This document shows positions 9,444 through 18,589 of a stretch of 64,000 nucleotides of DNA, one piece after another. Every line of letters begins with the position of its first letter. The stretch's first letter is position 1. The DNA comes from Methanolacinia petrolearia DSM 11571. Lineage in GTDB: Archaea; Halobacteriota; Methanomicrobia; Methanomicrobiales; Methanomicrobiaceae. Under the pieces are notes generated by a model, which did not search any database, had not been told where the DNA came from, and was given only the letters and a program-made list of their open reading frames with translations. Position numbers and translations under genes: made by a program. Location of the stretch: contig NC_014507.1 in NCBI RefSeq assembly GCF_000147875.1, forward strand, positions 1,426,001 through 1,490,000. Direction: 5' to 3'.

Positions 9444-10691
9444 TTAGTCCTTATTTAATATACAGATTGATGGTTTTAAATTTAAAAGTCCTCCATAAAC
9501 AATACTTTCATCATTTAATAAAATAGTAACTACCTCAACATCATGCGCCAAAAGAGAATATTCCTCAAAAGATCCCCTGTCAAATCCCTTATTTGCGACA
9601 CCTACAGAAAAAGAATATGCTCCAGGACTTAAAGGAAGATTCATCAACCATTCTACTTTTACATTCTGGTCTTTTTGGATTTTCTCGGTCTCAACATTCA
9701 TGCAGTAAGTATTTGTTTCGAAAATCGAAACTCCGAATGTATTCCTGATCATCAGACCATAATGCGGTTCATCAAAATCTCTCAACGGTTTTATCTCATA
9801 TACAACCCTGATAACATTTTCACTCTCAATATATGATATCTCGTTTCCTTTTTCATTGAAGACCTTAAAAGATACCAATTCCACTTCTCCTGTTGAAGTC
9901 TCGGAATAATTCATATTGTATTTCTTTTCAGTCTTCTTTTCCTGAATATTTACAGGTAAATCTCCCTGATGACTTTTCTGTAAAATTACGTTCAAGTATA
10001 AGTCAACAACCTCTTTTGTATTTCCAAAATTAACCATACTTCCTTTTTCAAGAAAAATTGCTGCATCGCAAAGAGTCTTTACAGCGTTCATATCATGAGA
10101 AACAAAAATGATCGATCCGCCCTTCTCTTTAAAAGCCTGAATAGCCCGCATGCATTTCTGCTGGAAATAAGCATCTCCAACAGATAAGGCTTCATCCACC
10201 AGAAAACACGCAGGATCGGCATGGATGGCGATAGAAAAACCAAGCCGCATCAGCATCCCGGAAGAATACGTCTTTATCGGATCGTTTATCGCATCCCCCA
10301 GTTCCGTGAAATTAATTATCTCATCTCTTTTGGAATCGATCTCGTCTTTACTCATGCCGAGAAGCGTTCCGTTCATGTAGATGTTTTCGATACCCGTAAG
10401 TTCGTGATTGAAACCAGTCCCAAGCTCCAAAAGCCCAGTCACCTTCCCTGTAACCTCAACCTCGCCTTCATCGGGGATAACGACACCCTGCAATATTTTA
10501 AGAAGAGTTGACTTTCCGGCACCATTCTCACCGACTATGCCAAGCGTCTCGCCGTCTGCAACCGAGAAAGAGATTCCAGAAAGTGCCTGCAGATCCTTGT
10601 GATATTTTTTCCGGGTCACAATCTCCTTCAGACGATCTGCAGGGGAATGATAGATCCGGTATTTTTTGCTGACATTTTTTACTGTGATCAT
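9444..10691 (-). CDS. wzt: Polysaccharide ABC transporter ATP-binding protein with C-terminal glycan-recognition domain
   Basis: This is the ATPase of an ABC-2 polysaccharide exporter. The 415-residue protein has Walker A GENGAGKST (54-62), a TYSSGMLMRLGFSIAI signature and the Walker B region ACFLVDEALSVGD, followed by the H-loop IIFVSHDM. Residues about 260-410 form the extra beta-sandwich found in Wzt proteins, which binds the modified non-reducing end of the finished glycan before export. The permease gene lies 11 nt upstream, and the putative capping methyltransferase lies downstream, as expected for terminus-dependent export. Confidence 0.9.
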   Translation of the reverse strand: MITVKNVSKKYRIYHSPADRLKEIVTRKKYHKDLQALSGISFSVADGETLGIVGENGAGKSTLLKILQGVVIPDEGEVEVTGKVTGLLELGTGFNHELTGIENIYMNGTLLGMSKDEIDSKRDEIINFTELGDAINDPIKTYSSGMLMRLGFSIAIHADPACFLVDEALSVGDAYFQQKCMRAIQAFKEKGGSIIFVSHDMNAVKTLCDAAIFLEKGSMVNFGNTKEVVDLYLNVILQKSHQGDLPVNIQEKKTEKKYNMNYSETSTGEVELVSFKVFNEKGNEISYIESENVIRVVYEIKPLRDFDEPHYGLMIRNTFGVSIFETNTYCMNVETEKIQKDQNVKVEWLMNLPLSPGAYSFSVGVANKGFDRGSFEEYSLLAHDVEVVTILLNDESIVYGGLLNLKPSICILNKD

Positions 10692-10702
10692 AATCCTTCA
10701 CC

Positions 10703-11470
10703 TCACATGAAATCCCGTATATCCTTCTCAAGCCTATTAAATATCCAAAAAGATAAAAGAAGCATGAAAATACTCAACAGCAGAACATATGTCAGGAACG
10801 TGAACCCGGGGATCTCATTATACACAAATATCGACTGGTAGCCGTTGACAACCGCGGTCATGGGATTCCAGATGATTACTGATTTTGCGAAATCTGGAAG
10901 GATATCATATACATATACAATCGGTGTAAACCAAAACCAGAAAAGAAGTACAACCTGGATCGTTTCACGAAGATCTTTTAAAAAGACCATGAAATTTGCC
11001 AGGAAAAATCCGAGTGAGTACGCAAAAAGAACCTGGATGAAATATATTACCGGAACAAACACCAGAAGCCAGGAGAACTGGTAGCCTGCATAAATAAGAA
11101 AGAGAAAGAAAAATACCATAGTTCCTGCAAAGATCACACTCTCGGAAATTACAATATAGAGAGGGAAATACCTGAGGTTCGTATTCAGTTTTGTAAGGAT
11201 ATGGCGTTTGTCAGGAAAAATCGTTGAAATGCGTGTAAACATGCTGGCAAAAGCGGTCCAGGGAAGAATACCTGCACATATGTATACACCATAGCTGAAA
11301 ACATCCGATGACCCCGGAAGCCTTGCTCCCATGATACTTGAAAAAATAAATGTATAGACTATAATATTTGCAAGGGGAAATATGAAATTCCATGCAAATC
11401 CCAAAAGAGATCCCGAATACCTCTCGGTGAGATCACGTTTCGCAAATTCCGTTATAAGGCTAAAATTCAC
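10703..11470 (-). CDS. wzm: Polysaccharide ABC transporter permease
   Basis: A 255-residue ABC-2 type membrane protein with six predicted helices. The N-terminal amphipathic segment has the typical family pattern R-D-L-T-E-R-Y-S-G-S-L-L-G, and the C-terminal helices include P-I-V-Y-V-Y and W-N-P-M-T-A-V-V-N-G-Y-Q. It forms the transmembrane channel with the ATPase encoded 11 nt downstream and exports the lipid-linked glycan across the cytoplasmic membrane. The length and motifs match Wzm/TagG proteins. Confidence 0.9.
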   Translation of the reverse strand: MNFSLITEFAKRDLTERYSGSLLGFAWNFIFPLANIIVYTFIFSSIMGARLPGSSDVFSYGVYICAGILPWTAFASMFTRISTIFPDKRHILTKLNTNLRYFPLYIVISESVIFAGTMVFFFLFLIYAGYQFSWLLVFVPVIYFIQVLFAYSLGFFLANFMVFLKDLRETIQVVLLFWFWFTPIVYVYDILPDFAKSVIIWNPMTAVVNGYQSIFVYNEIPGFTFLTYVLLLSIFMLLLSFWIFNRLEKDIRDFM

Positions 11471-11587
11471 TTAGATCCACCTGTTATTAAATATACATGC
11501 AATAAATCAGAACATAATATTGATGATAAATTACATAGTAATTTCCATATTGTTCTGTCATCCAATTCCTGCATAGAAGAATAAAAT

Positions 11588-12667
11588 TTATCGCTTTTCT
11601 GCCTTAGCAACCAAAGATTTCAGTTCTTCTTCAAATTTTTCAAGAGAAAACAAATTCGCTCTTGCAACACATCTTTCATGAAATTCTCCGGGCGAAACAG
11701 AAATCCGTCTCACAGCGTTTGCAATCGATTCCACGTCAGGCTGAACCAGAAGGCCGGTCTCGCCATCGACAACAGTCTCCTTAAAACCGCCTTCATCAAC
11801 TGCAACAACAGGTTTCCCTGCGGCCATCGCCTCAACCGGAGTCAGGCCATAGTCCTCATCGATCGCCGTACATATAAATCCCCTACAGCGTGAATAAAGG
11901 TCGATCAGTTCATCTCCGGAAACTTCACCGATAATCTCTACATTATCGGGAAGATTTTCACCGATCTTGTCGGCATAAACCGATGCATGATCGCCTTCGG
12001 CGTACCCGCCGACAATCACCAGTTTCTCACCCGGCATCAGGCGAAAGGCTTCGATCTGGAGCTCAATTCTCTTTTCAGGATATAGCCTGTTTACAGACAG
12101 CCAGAAATCACCATATTCTTTGAATTTATATCTTGAAACGTCAACCGGAGGATAAATGATATCAGACTCTCTTCCGTGATATTTTAAGATCCTTCCCCGG
12201 GTATTCTTAGAAATTGCTACGATATTGTCGATCTTATCAACTGAACGCTGGTCAAGGTACTTATTGAAAAAAACCCAGATTCTAAAAGCCTGCCGAGTGA
12301 GAAAATTTTGTCGGCTCAAAAAAGTGTGGTAGAGATCATAAAAAGCTCTTACAGGAGTATAGCAATACCAAAGGTTCGGATGATGCCGGTGTGCCGCATA
12401 ATGACTCCAGTTGCCAGTAAAAATAAAAAAATCATAATCCCTGGAAAAATCGCACCTGTAAAACTTCACCATTGCGGAGATCTGCTTAAAAGGAGGATAT
12501 TTTATCGTCTCTCCCAGGGATATGATTCTGGCGGAGTCATCGATCTTTGCAGCAGCATCTGTATCCGTAGTAATGATGTCTGCATCGAGAATCTTTGCCA
12601 TAGCCAAAACTACTTTCTCTCCGCCGCCGATAGCACCGAAATAATCATGGAATATGGCAACTTTCAC
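11588..12667 (-). CDS. GT4 glycosyltransferase (mannosyl/rhamnosyltransferase-like)
   Basis: A 359-residue GT-B enzyme. It starts [18 protein letters not shown], the form usual for WbaZ-like O-antigen mannosyl or rhamnosyltransferases. The C-terminal half has the nucleotide-site segment [14 protein letters not shown] and the donor motif [12 protein letters not shown]. It sits 6 nt downstream of the GDP-mannose dehydratase gene, so the donor is plausibly GDP-mannose or its 6-deoxy product. That assignment is by neighbourhood. Confidence 0.85.
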   Translation of the reverse strand: MKVAIFHDYFGAIGGGEKVVLAMAKILDADIITTDTDAAAKIDDSARIISLGETIKYPPFKQISAMVKFYRCDFSRDYDFFIFTGNWSHYAAHRHHPNLWYCYTPVRAFYDLYHTFLSRQNFLTRQAFRIWVFFNKYLDQRSVDKIDNIVAISKNTRGRILKYHGRESDIIYPPVDVSRYKFKEYGDFWLSVNRLYPEKRIELQIEAFRLMPGEKLVIVGGYAEGDHASVYADKIGENLPDNVEIIGEVSGDELIDLYSRCRGFICTAIDEDYGLTPVEAMAAGKPVVAVDEGGFKETVVDGETGLLVQPDVESIANAVRRISVSPGEFHERCVARANLFSLEKFEEELKSLVAKAEKR

Positions 12668-12673
12668 TGGAAA

Positions 12674-13738
12674 TTAATCCCCTTTCCACCACTTGGTCTC
12701 GAATTTCTTCTGGATTATCTCGTCTCCTTCTCCGGGGACTTCGACTCCGGCGGCGCGAAGATCCGCGTCCAGCATGATCTTAACTAGATCTTTGAAAGTG
12801 ACTTTAGCCTTCCACCCGAGATCCTTTTCGGCCTTGGTCGGGTCGGCCCTTAATGCATCGACCTCGGTCGGGCGGAAATATTTCTGGTCGATCCTTACAT
12901 GATCGTCAATATTCAGGCCCACGTAAGAGAACGCTTCGTCAAGGAACTCATTGATCGAGTGCGTCTCACCCGTTCCGATGACGAAATCATCGGATTTTTC
13001 CGCCTGGAGCATCATCCACATCGCCTCGACATACTCGGGCGAAAATCCCCAGTCGCGTTTTGCATCCAAATTCCCAAGATAAAGATATTTTGCCTTCTTC
13101 GCAAGAATTGCCGCTATCCCACGCGTGATTTTGCGGGTGACAAACGTCTCCCCGCGGCGGGGGGACTCATGGTTGAACAGAATTCCGTTCGATGCGAACA
13201 TGTCATACCCCTCGCGGTAGTTTTTGGCCATCCAGTATGAGTACAATTTTGCACATGCATATGGACTCCTCGGGACAAAACACGTCTCTTCATCCTGCGG
13301 AGGTTCAGCTCCTCCGAACATCTCGCTCGACGATGCCTGGTAGAACCTGATATCAAGACCGCTCCTGCGGATAGCCTCCAGAATCCGGGTAGTGCCAAGA
13401 GCAGTCACGTTCCCCGTATACTCGGGAATATCGAAACTGACCCTGACATGACTCTGGGCACCGAGATGATATACCTCGTCGGGTTTCACATTGTATATTA
13501 TATTGTTTATCTGCTCGGCATCCGAGAGATCGCCATAATGAAGATATAATTTTATACTCGAATCATGAGGCTCGACATACCCGTCAGATCCTAAAATATG
13601 ATCGATTCTTGAAGTATTGAAGGTCGACGCTCTCCTGATAAGACCGTGAACCTCGTAACCCCTGGAAAGAAGGAGTTCGGCAAGGTACGATCCGTCCTGA
13701 CCCGTAATTCCCGTGATTAATGCTTTTTTAGGTTCCAT
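12674..13738 (-). CDS. gmd: GDP-mannose 4,6-dehydratase
   Basis: Converts GDP-D-mannose to GDP-4-keto-6-deoxy-D-mannose using bound NADP. The 354-residue short-chain dehydrogenase starts with the Rossmann [14 protein letters not shown] loop and [13 protein letters not shown]. It has the catalytic S-S-S-E-M-F-G and Y-A-C-A-K-L-Y (YxxxK) segments and the family motif [15 protein letters not shown]. Length and motifs match bacterial Gmd throughout. The reductase gene follows it in the pathway and lies immediately upstream in the operon. Confidence 0.95.
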   Translation of the reverse strand: MEPKKALITGITGQDGSYLAELLLSRGYEVHGLIRRASTFNTSRIDHILGSDGYVEPHDSSIKLYLHYGDLSDAEQINNIIYNVKPDEVYHLGAQSHVRVSFDIPEYTGNVTALGTTRILEAIRRSGLDIRFYQASSSEMFGGAEPPQDEETCFVPRSPYACAKLYSYWMAKNYREGYDMFASNGILFNHESPRRGETFVTRKITRGIAAILAKKAKYLYLGNLDAKRDWGFSPEYVEAMWMMLQAEKSDDFVIGTGETHSINEFLDEAFSYVGLNIDDHVRIDQKYFRPTEVDALRADPTKAEKDLGWKAKVTFKDLVKIMLDADLRAAGVEVPGEGDEIIQKKFETKWWKGD

Positions 13739-13775
13739 TTTCTCAAACCCTGGTATAAATTAGTACTTGTTCGTA

Positions 13776-14744
13776 TTAAACGTCATCAATAATATGGCTG
13801 TCCCAGTAATCATAAACCGAACGAAGAGTCTCTTCAAAAGAAATCTTTGGTTTCCACCCGGTATCCCTGCAAATTTTTTTATTACTCCCGATGATTCTCG
13901 GATTATCCGCCGGGCGGAGACGGGAAGCCTCCTGCCGGATTTCGACATCAATTCCGTAAATTCCGGATAACATCTCTATAATATCAACTATCGACCTGCC
14001 GACTCCGCTGCAGATGTTATAGGCCTCTCCGCTTTTTCCCTTCGACAATAAAGAAAAATACGCCTCAACTACATCATGGACATCCAGGAAATCACGGATT
14101 ACCGCCCCGTTTCCGATATGAAGAACAGGCTCCTGAAGGCCTTTTGCAATCATAACGAACTGCTTCACTAAGGAACTCACCACGAAATTATCCTTCTGCC
14201 CCGGCCCGCAATGATTAAATGAGCGTGTACAGCAGATATCAAGACCATACCCTTTGGCATATACACCGGCGAGGTTCTCCTGCGAAACTCTCGCCACCGC
14301 ATACGGATTCCCGGGGCGCTGCTGCACATCTTCTGAAACAGGCAGATCTTCCTCAGGTATTATACCATACTGCTCCGAAGAACCTACAGAAAGAATCCGT
14401 GTATTCAGTTCGTTATGCCTTACAGTCTCGATTATATTCAAAAAAGCATTCATATTGTTCATAAAGGACTCGACAGGGGTATTCCAGCTCTCCGCAACTG
14501 AACTCTGGGCTGCAAGATGCAGGATGTAATCCGGCTCTATCTCTTTAATGATAGTCTCTATCTTCAGGAGATCCTTTAAATCAGCTTTATAAAATTTATG
14601 AAAGCCTGGATTATCCACGAAATCCCACGCAGGTTTTCCACGGCTTATTCCATAAATCTCAAAATCTGAATGATTTTTATTTATGTAATCAACGAAATGT
14701 CCACCGACAAATCCGCTGATTCCCGTAATCAATATCTTTTTCAT
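13776..14744 (-). CDS. rmd: GDP-4-keto-6-deoxy-D-mannose reductase (GDP-6-deoxyhexose synthesis)
   Basis: A 322-residue NAD(P)-dependent epimerase/dehydratase-family enzyme with the N-terminal GISGFVGGHFVDY glycine loop, SVGSSEQYG, P-Y-A-V-A-R-V-S-Q and R-S-F-N-H-C-G-P-G-Q segments. The YxxxK catalytic pair appears here as Y-A-V-A-R, with arginine in place of lysine, which is unusual. Adjacent gmd makes the substrate, so the product is probably GDP-D-rhamnose (or GDP-6-deoxytalose), the donor for a rhamnan-type glycan. Distinguishing Rmd from related epimerases needs a tree. Confidence 0.82.
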   Translation of the reverse strand: MKKILITGISGFVGGHFVDYINKNHSDFEIYGISRGKPAWDFVDNPGFHKFYKADLKDLLKIETIIKEIEPDYILHLAAQSSVAESWNTPVESFMNNMNAFLNIIETVRHNELNTRILSVGSSEQYGIIPEEDLPVSEDVQQRPGNPYAVARVSQENLAGVYAKGYGLDICCTRSFNHCGPGQKDNFVVSSLVKQFVMIAKGLQEPVLHIGNGAVIRDFLDVHDVVEAYFSLLSKGKSGEAYNICSGVGRSIVDIIEMLSGIYGIDVEIRQEASRLRPADNPRIIGSNKKICRDTGWKPKISFEETLRSVYDYWDSHIIDDV

Positions 14745-14817
14745 AAATATCCGGCTCTTTAGGTACTATATAATCTATAATTTTTAACTATTTTATTAAG
14801 AATTTATACTGCTGCCT

Positions 14818-15552
14818 TTATTTTTTCACCTCTGCCTTCCTCACCTTCACCGTGAGATAAACGGCATGCCGGGGATCGATTCTTGCAAGAAATCCTGCAA
14901 TTAAACCTGGGAAAGGATAATAACCCATACCTCGAATTTTCTCAACACAAAATCCATGGTGCTTAAGAAGATCAATCAGACCCCTATAAGTGAAAATTCT
15001 GAGATGGATCTCCCCGGGACTGCTATGTTCCATATTTTGCTTTGGATCTAATGGATTTCCAAGAATTACTTCGTTGCTGATATGTGAAGAAAACGGCTGA
15101 TAACCGATAAACAGAGAGACAAGATTATGGCTACTACCAAGATTTGGAGTAGATAAGATAGCATATCCTCCTGGTTTCAGCATCCTGTAAACCTCTTTCA
15201 GGAAGACATCAGTCCCGTTAAGATGTTCAAGAACCTGATTTGCATGGATAACATCAAAAGATTCATTCCTGAAAGGCAAACCGGCATTAAGATTGCCTGT
15301 ACAGATCTCAACTCCTGATTCTTCCGAATTAATGGCAGATCTTGTATCAAAATCAACCCCGTATGCGTCGTTTGTCTTCAAACGCGCTGCAAGTTCCCGG
15401 GTGAATAGACAATTGGAGCATCCGCAATCGAGAATCTTCGTTTTTGGATAAGGGTCCAACATCTCAAGAATTAACCGCCTGTTATTTTCGTCCACCTTCA
15501 AAAACAGAGAAAGCATATATTTCTTCATCGATAGCTCAATCCCCGGCCTCAT
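14818..15552 (-). CDS. Class I SAM-dependent methyltransferase
   Basis: A 244-residue methyltransferase of the Methyltransf_11 type, with motif I ILDCGCSNCLFTREL, the acidic V-D-F-D after beta 2, F-D-V-I-H-A-N-Q-V-L-E-H-L as motif II and M-L-K-P-G-G-Y-A-I-L-S-T-P as motif III. It overlaps the 3 prime end of the upstream glycosyltransferase by 17 nt; an ATG at 15528 would shorten the overlap. It probably O-methylates a sugar in the surface glycan. The substrate is unknown. Confidence 0.83.
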   Translation of the reverse strand: MRPGIELSMKKYMLSLFLKVDENNRRLILEMLDPYPKTKILDCGCSNCLFTRELAARLKTNDAYGVDFDTRSAINSEESGVEICTGNLNAGLPFRNESFDVIHANQVLEHLNGTDVFLKEVYRMLKPGGYAILSTPNLGSSHNLVSLFIGYQPFSSHISNEVILGNPLDPKQNMEHSSPGEIHLRIFTYRGLIDLLKHHGFCVEKIRGMGYYPFPGLIAGFLARIDPRHAVYLTVKVRKAEVKK

Positions 15553-16663
15553 TATATGTCAAAATGAGTTTTTTTGATATTGCATCCCATTCATAATCAT
15601 TCACACTATCGATTAATAACTCCTTTATTTCTTCCTTTTCCGAAAGCGCCAGTAGGATACAAGATACGAGACTTTCAGGCGAGAGATCTGCAATATAACC
15701 GTTCGATCCTTCCCGTATTAGATCACATGCAGCGTTTCGTGGAGATTTGACAGTCACAACCCGAAGCCCACAGGCCATCGCCTCGATAGCAACTATCCCG
15801 AATCCTTCACGGGAAGAGGGAAGGACAAATACTTTTGAAGCTTTCATCACTGCAATTACATCATCATAATCGTGAAGGAAACCCATGAAGGTAACATTCC
15901 CTGTCAGTCCCAAATCACCGACCATATCTTCAAGTCTCTGCATCTCAGGCCCGTCACCCACAATGACTGCCTTAATTTCAGGCATTTTCTCACATATCCG
16001 GACAAGGGCCTGAAGAAGAAGATCGACATTTTTCTCCGGAATCAGGCGTCCGACAAATATTATATCCGAATACTCTCTTGCTGGATTTATCCTGTTTATC
16101 TCCTTAAAATCAATTCCGTTAGGGAAAATTGGAATATATCCCCTCATTCCGTTACATTCAAGATTTCGGGCTGTTGAACCCGAAACTGCAACAGGATTTT
16201 TTGTGAAATATATCGCAAAGCGTTCAATAAACTTCCCGAAGATCCCGAAAAATCCAAGATAATCATACCAGTAATTCCCCCATACCTCATGCCACGTTAC
16301 AACCAGAGAGCACTTTGAAACTTTCGAAACAAGCCATGAAGGTAGCAAAGGAAAATACGGAAACGCCTGGCAGTCGATAACGTCAGGTCTCTCTTTTAAC
16401 AACGGAAGGAAGAGAAAAAAAGAATAATAGATCGCCTGTACGATCGATCTTCGTCCTTTGACATAGAGGTCCATCGGACGGCACAAACCGTGATATATGA
16501 TCCCGTCTTTTTCAAAAACAGCCGGACCATCCCAGTATTTCATACCGAAGATATGAACTTCGTGCCCTCTCTCCGCCAGTCTGAGGGACAGCTCGTAGAT
16601 CCTCTTCTCAGCTCCGCCTTTTACGTAAGGATAGATAACATCGTATACGAACGCGATCTTCAT
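15536..16663 (-). CDS. GT4 glycosyltransferase, first gene of the polysaccharide operon
   Basis: A 375-residue GT-B glycosyltransferase beginning AFVYDVIYPYVKGGAEKR. It has V-G-R-L-I-P-E-K-N-V-D-L in the donor half and P-S-S-R-E-G-F-G-I-V-A-I-E-A-M as the E-x7-E motif. It is the promoter-proximal gene of the minus-strand operon, whose start region lies between here and the divergent toxin-antitoxin genes. The specific sugar is unknown. Confidence 0.87.
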   Translation of the reverse strand: MKIAFVYDVIYPYVKGGAEKRIYELSLRLAERGHEVHIFGMKYWDGPAVFEKDGIIYHGLCRPMDLYVKGRRSIVQAIYYSFFLFLPLLKERPDVIDCQAFPYFPLLPSWLVSKVSKCSLVVTWHEVWGNYWYDYLGFFGIFGKFIERFAIYFTKNPVAVSGSTARNLECNGMRGYIPIFPNGIDFKEINRINPAREYSDIIFVGRLIPEKNVDLLLQALVRICEKMPEIKAVIVGDGPEMQRLEDMVGDLGLTGNVTFMGFLHDYDDVIAVMKASKVFVLPSSREGFGIVAIEAMACGLRVVTVKSPRNAACDLIREGSNGYIADLSPESLVSCILLALSEKEEIKELLIDSVNDYEWDAISKKLILTYNEAGD

Positions 16664-16765
16664 GGGACTATTCCGGTACTAATACATGAACACTGCACCG
16701 ACTTTAATATTCTTTAAAAATTCAAGAGATTTAAACTTTAAATTGCTTTGAGAATAAACTCAAGA

Positions 16766-16819
16766 GCACAATGTGGAAAAAATGCACAATATGGTAAAAG
16801 TGCACAATTATAAATATTA
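16766..16819 (+). repeat. Three 18-bp iterated repeats upstream of the toxin-antitoxin pair
   Basis: GCACAAT begins at 16766, 16784 and 16802, exactly 18 bp apart. The first two units are GCACAATGTGGAAAAAAT and GCACAATATGGTAAAAGT; the third merges into the TATA-like ATTATAAATA just upstream of the antitoxin ATG at 16840. Regular helical-face spacing over the promoter suggests an operator array for autoregulation by the antitoxin or the complex. The binding protein is inferred. Confidence 0.65.
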
Positions 16820-16839
16820 CACTTAACAAAAAATTATAC

Positions 16840-17070
16840 ATGCTATCCGGGACAAAAGAAAATTCAACAAGTCAAATCAAGCGTATTCCAATAAAAGAAC
16901 CTACATGGAGAGAATTGCACGATTTAAAAAAAGCCGGCCAAAGCTATGACGATTTAATCTCTGAAATGATTGAAAGGGAACAGGATTACAGGGAATGGAA
17001 GATGATTGCCGGGATTGAAAAAGAAGGTGATTTCGTACCATTCGACCCGGAAGATATTCTTGGCAACTAA
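16840..17070 (+). CDS. Antitoxin of a RelE-type toxin-antitoxin pair
   Basis: A 76-residue acidic protein with a polar N-terminus, the segment R-I-P-I-K-E-P-T-W-R-E-L-H-D-L-K-K-A-G-Q-S-Y-D-D-L-I and a C-terminal tail rich in acidic residues, as in archaeal antitoxins paired with RelE. The N-terminal strand-helix-helix pattern suits DNA binding, and the tail suits toxin wrapping. The toxin gene starts 18 nt downstream. The ATG lies about 25 nt after a TATA-like sequence, so the message may be leaderless. Confidence 0.75.
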   Translation: MLSGTKENSTSQIKRIPIKEPTWRELHDLKKAGQSYDDLISEMIEREQDYREWKMIAGIEKEGDFVPFDPEDILGN

Positions 17071-17088
17071 AAAGGACGATGAATATCT

Positions 17089-17370
17089 GTGTTTAATATA
17101 CTTATAGAAAAAAGAGCTGAAAAATTTCTTAAAAAACTTCCAATTAAATCCCGGCGAATAATTGTTGAAAAAATCCTGGAATTAAAAAATAATCCTTTCC
17201 CGGGGGAAAACAAGGAAAAAATATTCTGTCCTAAACCGCCGGAAGTTTATCGCCTTCATATCAGCAGATCCTACACAGTATTTTATATAATAAATATTGA
17301 CGATCACCTCGTTAAAATTGAAAAAATAATAACAATCGAAGGTGCACACAAAGATTATTCCCGCAGATAA
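17089..17370 (+). CDS. RelE/ParE superfamily toxin
   Basis: A 93-residue basic protein with the RelE fold pattern: I-L-I-E-K-R-A-E-K-F-L-K-K-L-P helix, P-P-E-V-Y-R-L-H-I-S-R-S-Y-T-V-F-Y strands, and a C-terminal I-E-G-A-H-K-D-Y with basic end. Proteins of this family cleave ribosome-bound mRNA or poison gyrase; the short form with R-L-H-I-S and terminal Y favours the RelE RNase type. The GTG start at 17089 is used because the nearer ATG is in another frame. Confidence 0.8.
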   Translation: MFNILIEKRAEKFLKKLPIKSRRIIVEKILELKNNPFPGENKEKIFCPKPPEVYRLHISRSYTVFYIINIDDHLVKIEKIITIEGAHKDYSRR

Positions 17371-17426
17371 ACTGCCGGATTTATAAATCAAAATTTATCC
17401 CGAATAGAAAATTCAAAGAAAAAAAA

Positions 17427-17603
17427 TTAGAATCTCGGTTTTCTGTATTTGGGGAGGCAATCCCTGCAATACACCGGTCTTCCTTCGGTCGGTTTAAAAG
17501 GTACTTCACATTCTTTGCCGCAGTCGCTGCAGACCGCTTTGTGCATCTCTCTTGGTTCTCTGGGTCCGAAGTCTCTCCGGCCCCCATAATTTCTGTCATT
17601 CAT
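17427..17603 (-). CDS. CxxC-x17-CxxC zinc-ribbon protein
   Basis: A 58-residue protein with a basic, glycine- and arginine-rich N-terminus and the exact pattern C-S-D-C followed by 17 residues and C-R-D-C. This defines a small archaeal and bacterial zinc-binding domain family (TIGR04272 type). The second half reads V-P-F-K-P-T-E-G-R-P-V-Y-C-R-D-C, as usual for the family. The ATG at 17603 was chosen over an in-frame TTG at 17615. It may bind nucleic acid, but its role is unknown. Confidence 0.82.
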   Translation of the reverse strand: MNDRNYGGRRDFGPREPREMHKAVCSDCGKECEVPFKPTEGRPVYCRDCLPKYRKPRF

Positions 17604-17666
17604 TTTTGATCTCAACAGATGTATCTGTCAAACGTAATTTAGGCTGTGACTTTATATAACGATGCA

Positions 17667-17810
17667 TTAGCCTGGTGAAATTTCACTTTCGCACTGCCCG
17701 CCGGAGATATAAGTAAGACAGGTCCCGAACTGATATTGTGCACGAAGCAAGGAAAAAATATTATCACCAATCTTTTCTTTGATCGTGCCGCAAACCTCCG
17801 GAAACCTCAA
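17667..17810 (-). CDS. Possible 47-residue cysteine-containing protein
   Basis: A short minus-strand frame with a TTG start at 17810, a GGAG 11 nt upstream, and a TATA-like GATAAAAATAG at about 17836-17848. A 22-bp element shared with the DUF4062 gene lies just upstream of that. The peptide has three cysteines and a gly/ser-rich end. The promoter arrangement makes it more credible than a random frame, but no family is recognised. Confidence 0.3.
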   Translation of the reverse strand: MRFPEVCGTIKEKIGDNIFSLLRAQYQFGTCLTYISGGQCESEISPG

Positions 17811-17858
17811 ATGAAAAATTTCTCCTAATCTCAACTATTTTTATCTCATCAAAATGAT

Positions 17859-17880
17859 GTTGTGATTTAGATGAAACAGT
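17859..17880 (-). repeat. 22-bp element, copy 1 (inverted relative to copy 2 at 25700)
   Basis: The reverse complement of this segment, ACTGTTTCATCTAAATCACAAC read in two halves, is identical over all 22 bases to 25700-25721. Each copy is followed in its own orientation by an AT-rich TATA-like stretch and then a gene start, and is preceded by a TGAAAC motif. A shared operator or upstream promoter element is the simplest reading. Confidence 0.7.
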
Positions 17881-17896
17881 GCATGAATTTGTTTCA

Positions 17897-18388
17897 TTAA
17901 CGTTTTGACGCATGTGTAAGAATATGCCTTATTTCAGGCAAAATGATCTCCTCGGTTGCAAGTCTTACCGCACCGGTCGATCCCGGTATACAGAAGATTG
18001 CTTTTTCTTTGTAGATCCCTGCAGCAGCCCTGGACAATAACGAGCTTGTCCCTATCTCGCCGTAACTCTTCAGCCTGAACAATTCGCCGAAACCGTCAAT
18101 GGTTTTTTTGAATATAGGTGAGACAGCTTCAATCGTGCAGTCGTCGTGAGTCAGGCCGGTTCCTCCGTTTACTATAATACAGTTTGAAGATTCCAAAGCT
18201 TCAAAAACGGCTCCCTTTATCAGGTTGATGTCGTCGGGAACCACTTCATAGAAAGAAATGTCAATATTGTCCTTTGTTAGCAGTTCGATTATCTTTTTTC
18301 CGCTAAGATCACTGTCTTTGTCTCTCGTTGTTGAAACCGTAATAACAGCAGCTTTTAATTCAATATTCTGAATATGAGAACTGTCCAT
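17897..18388 (-). CDS. moaB: MoaB/Mog family molybdenum cofactor biosynthesis protein
   Basis: A 163-residue protein of the MoaB/MogA fold, which adenylylates molybdopterin before metal insertion. It has the V-I-T-V-S-T-T-R-D start of the first strand, the family-defining N-G-G-T-G-L-T-H-D-D loop that binds molybdopterin, and the late P-G-S-T-G-A-V-R-L-A segment. Methanogens need the cofactor for formylmethanofuran and formate dehydrogenases. It stands alone; its 3 prime side faces the 22-bp element. Confidence 0.92.
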   Translation of the reverse strand: MDSSHIQNIELKAAVITVSTTRDKDSDLSGKKIIELLTKDNIDISFYEVVPDDINLIKGAVFEALESSNCIIVNGGTGLTHDDCTIEAVSPIFKKTIDGFGELFRLKSYGEIGTSSLLSRAAAGIYKEKAIFCIPGSTGAVRLATEEIILPEIRHILTHASKR

Positions 18389-18589
18389 GCAAAGTTATTA
18401 AGGCTCTTATAGGAGATTAGCATAACGGCTGACCGATTAAAATTCACGTTTTTCACACCGCCTGACGGAAATATCATGCATCTTTTCATAATAAATACAG
18501 ATTATCTTTATATTTTGTTAAAAATTAGAAATTTTAATTCCTTTATGAAACAGATAACAACTATTTATAAAAAGGAAACAAGAACTTCT

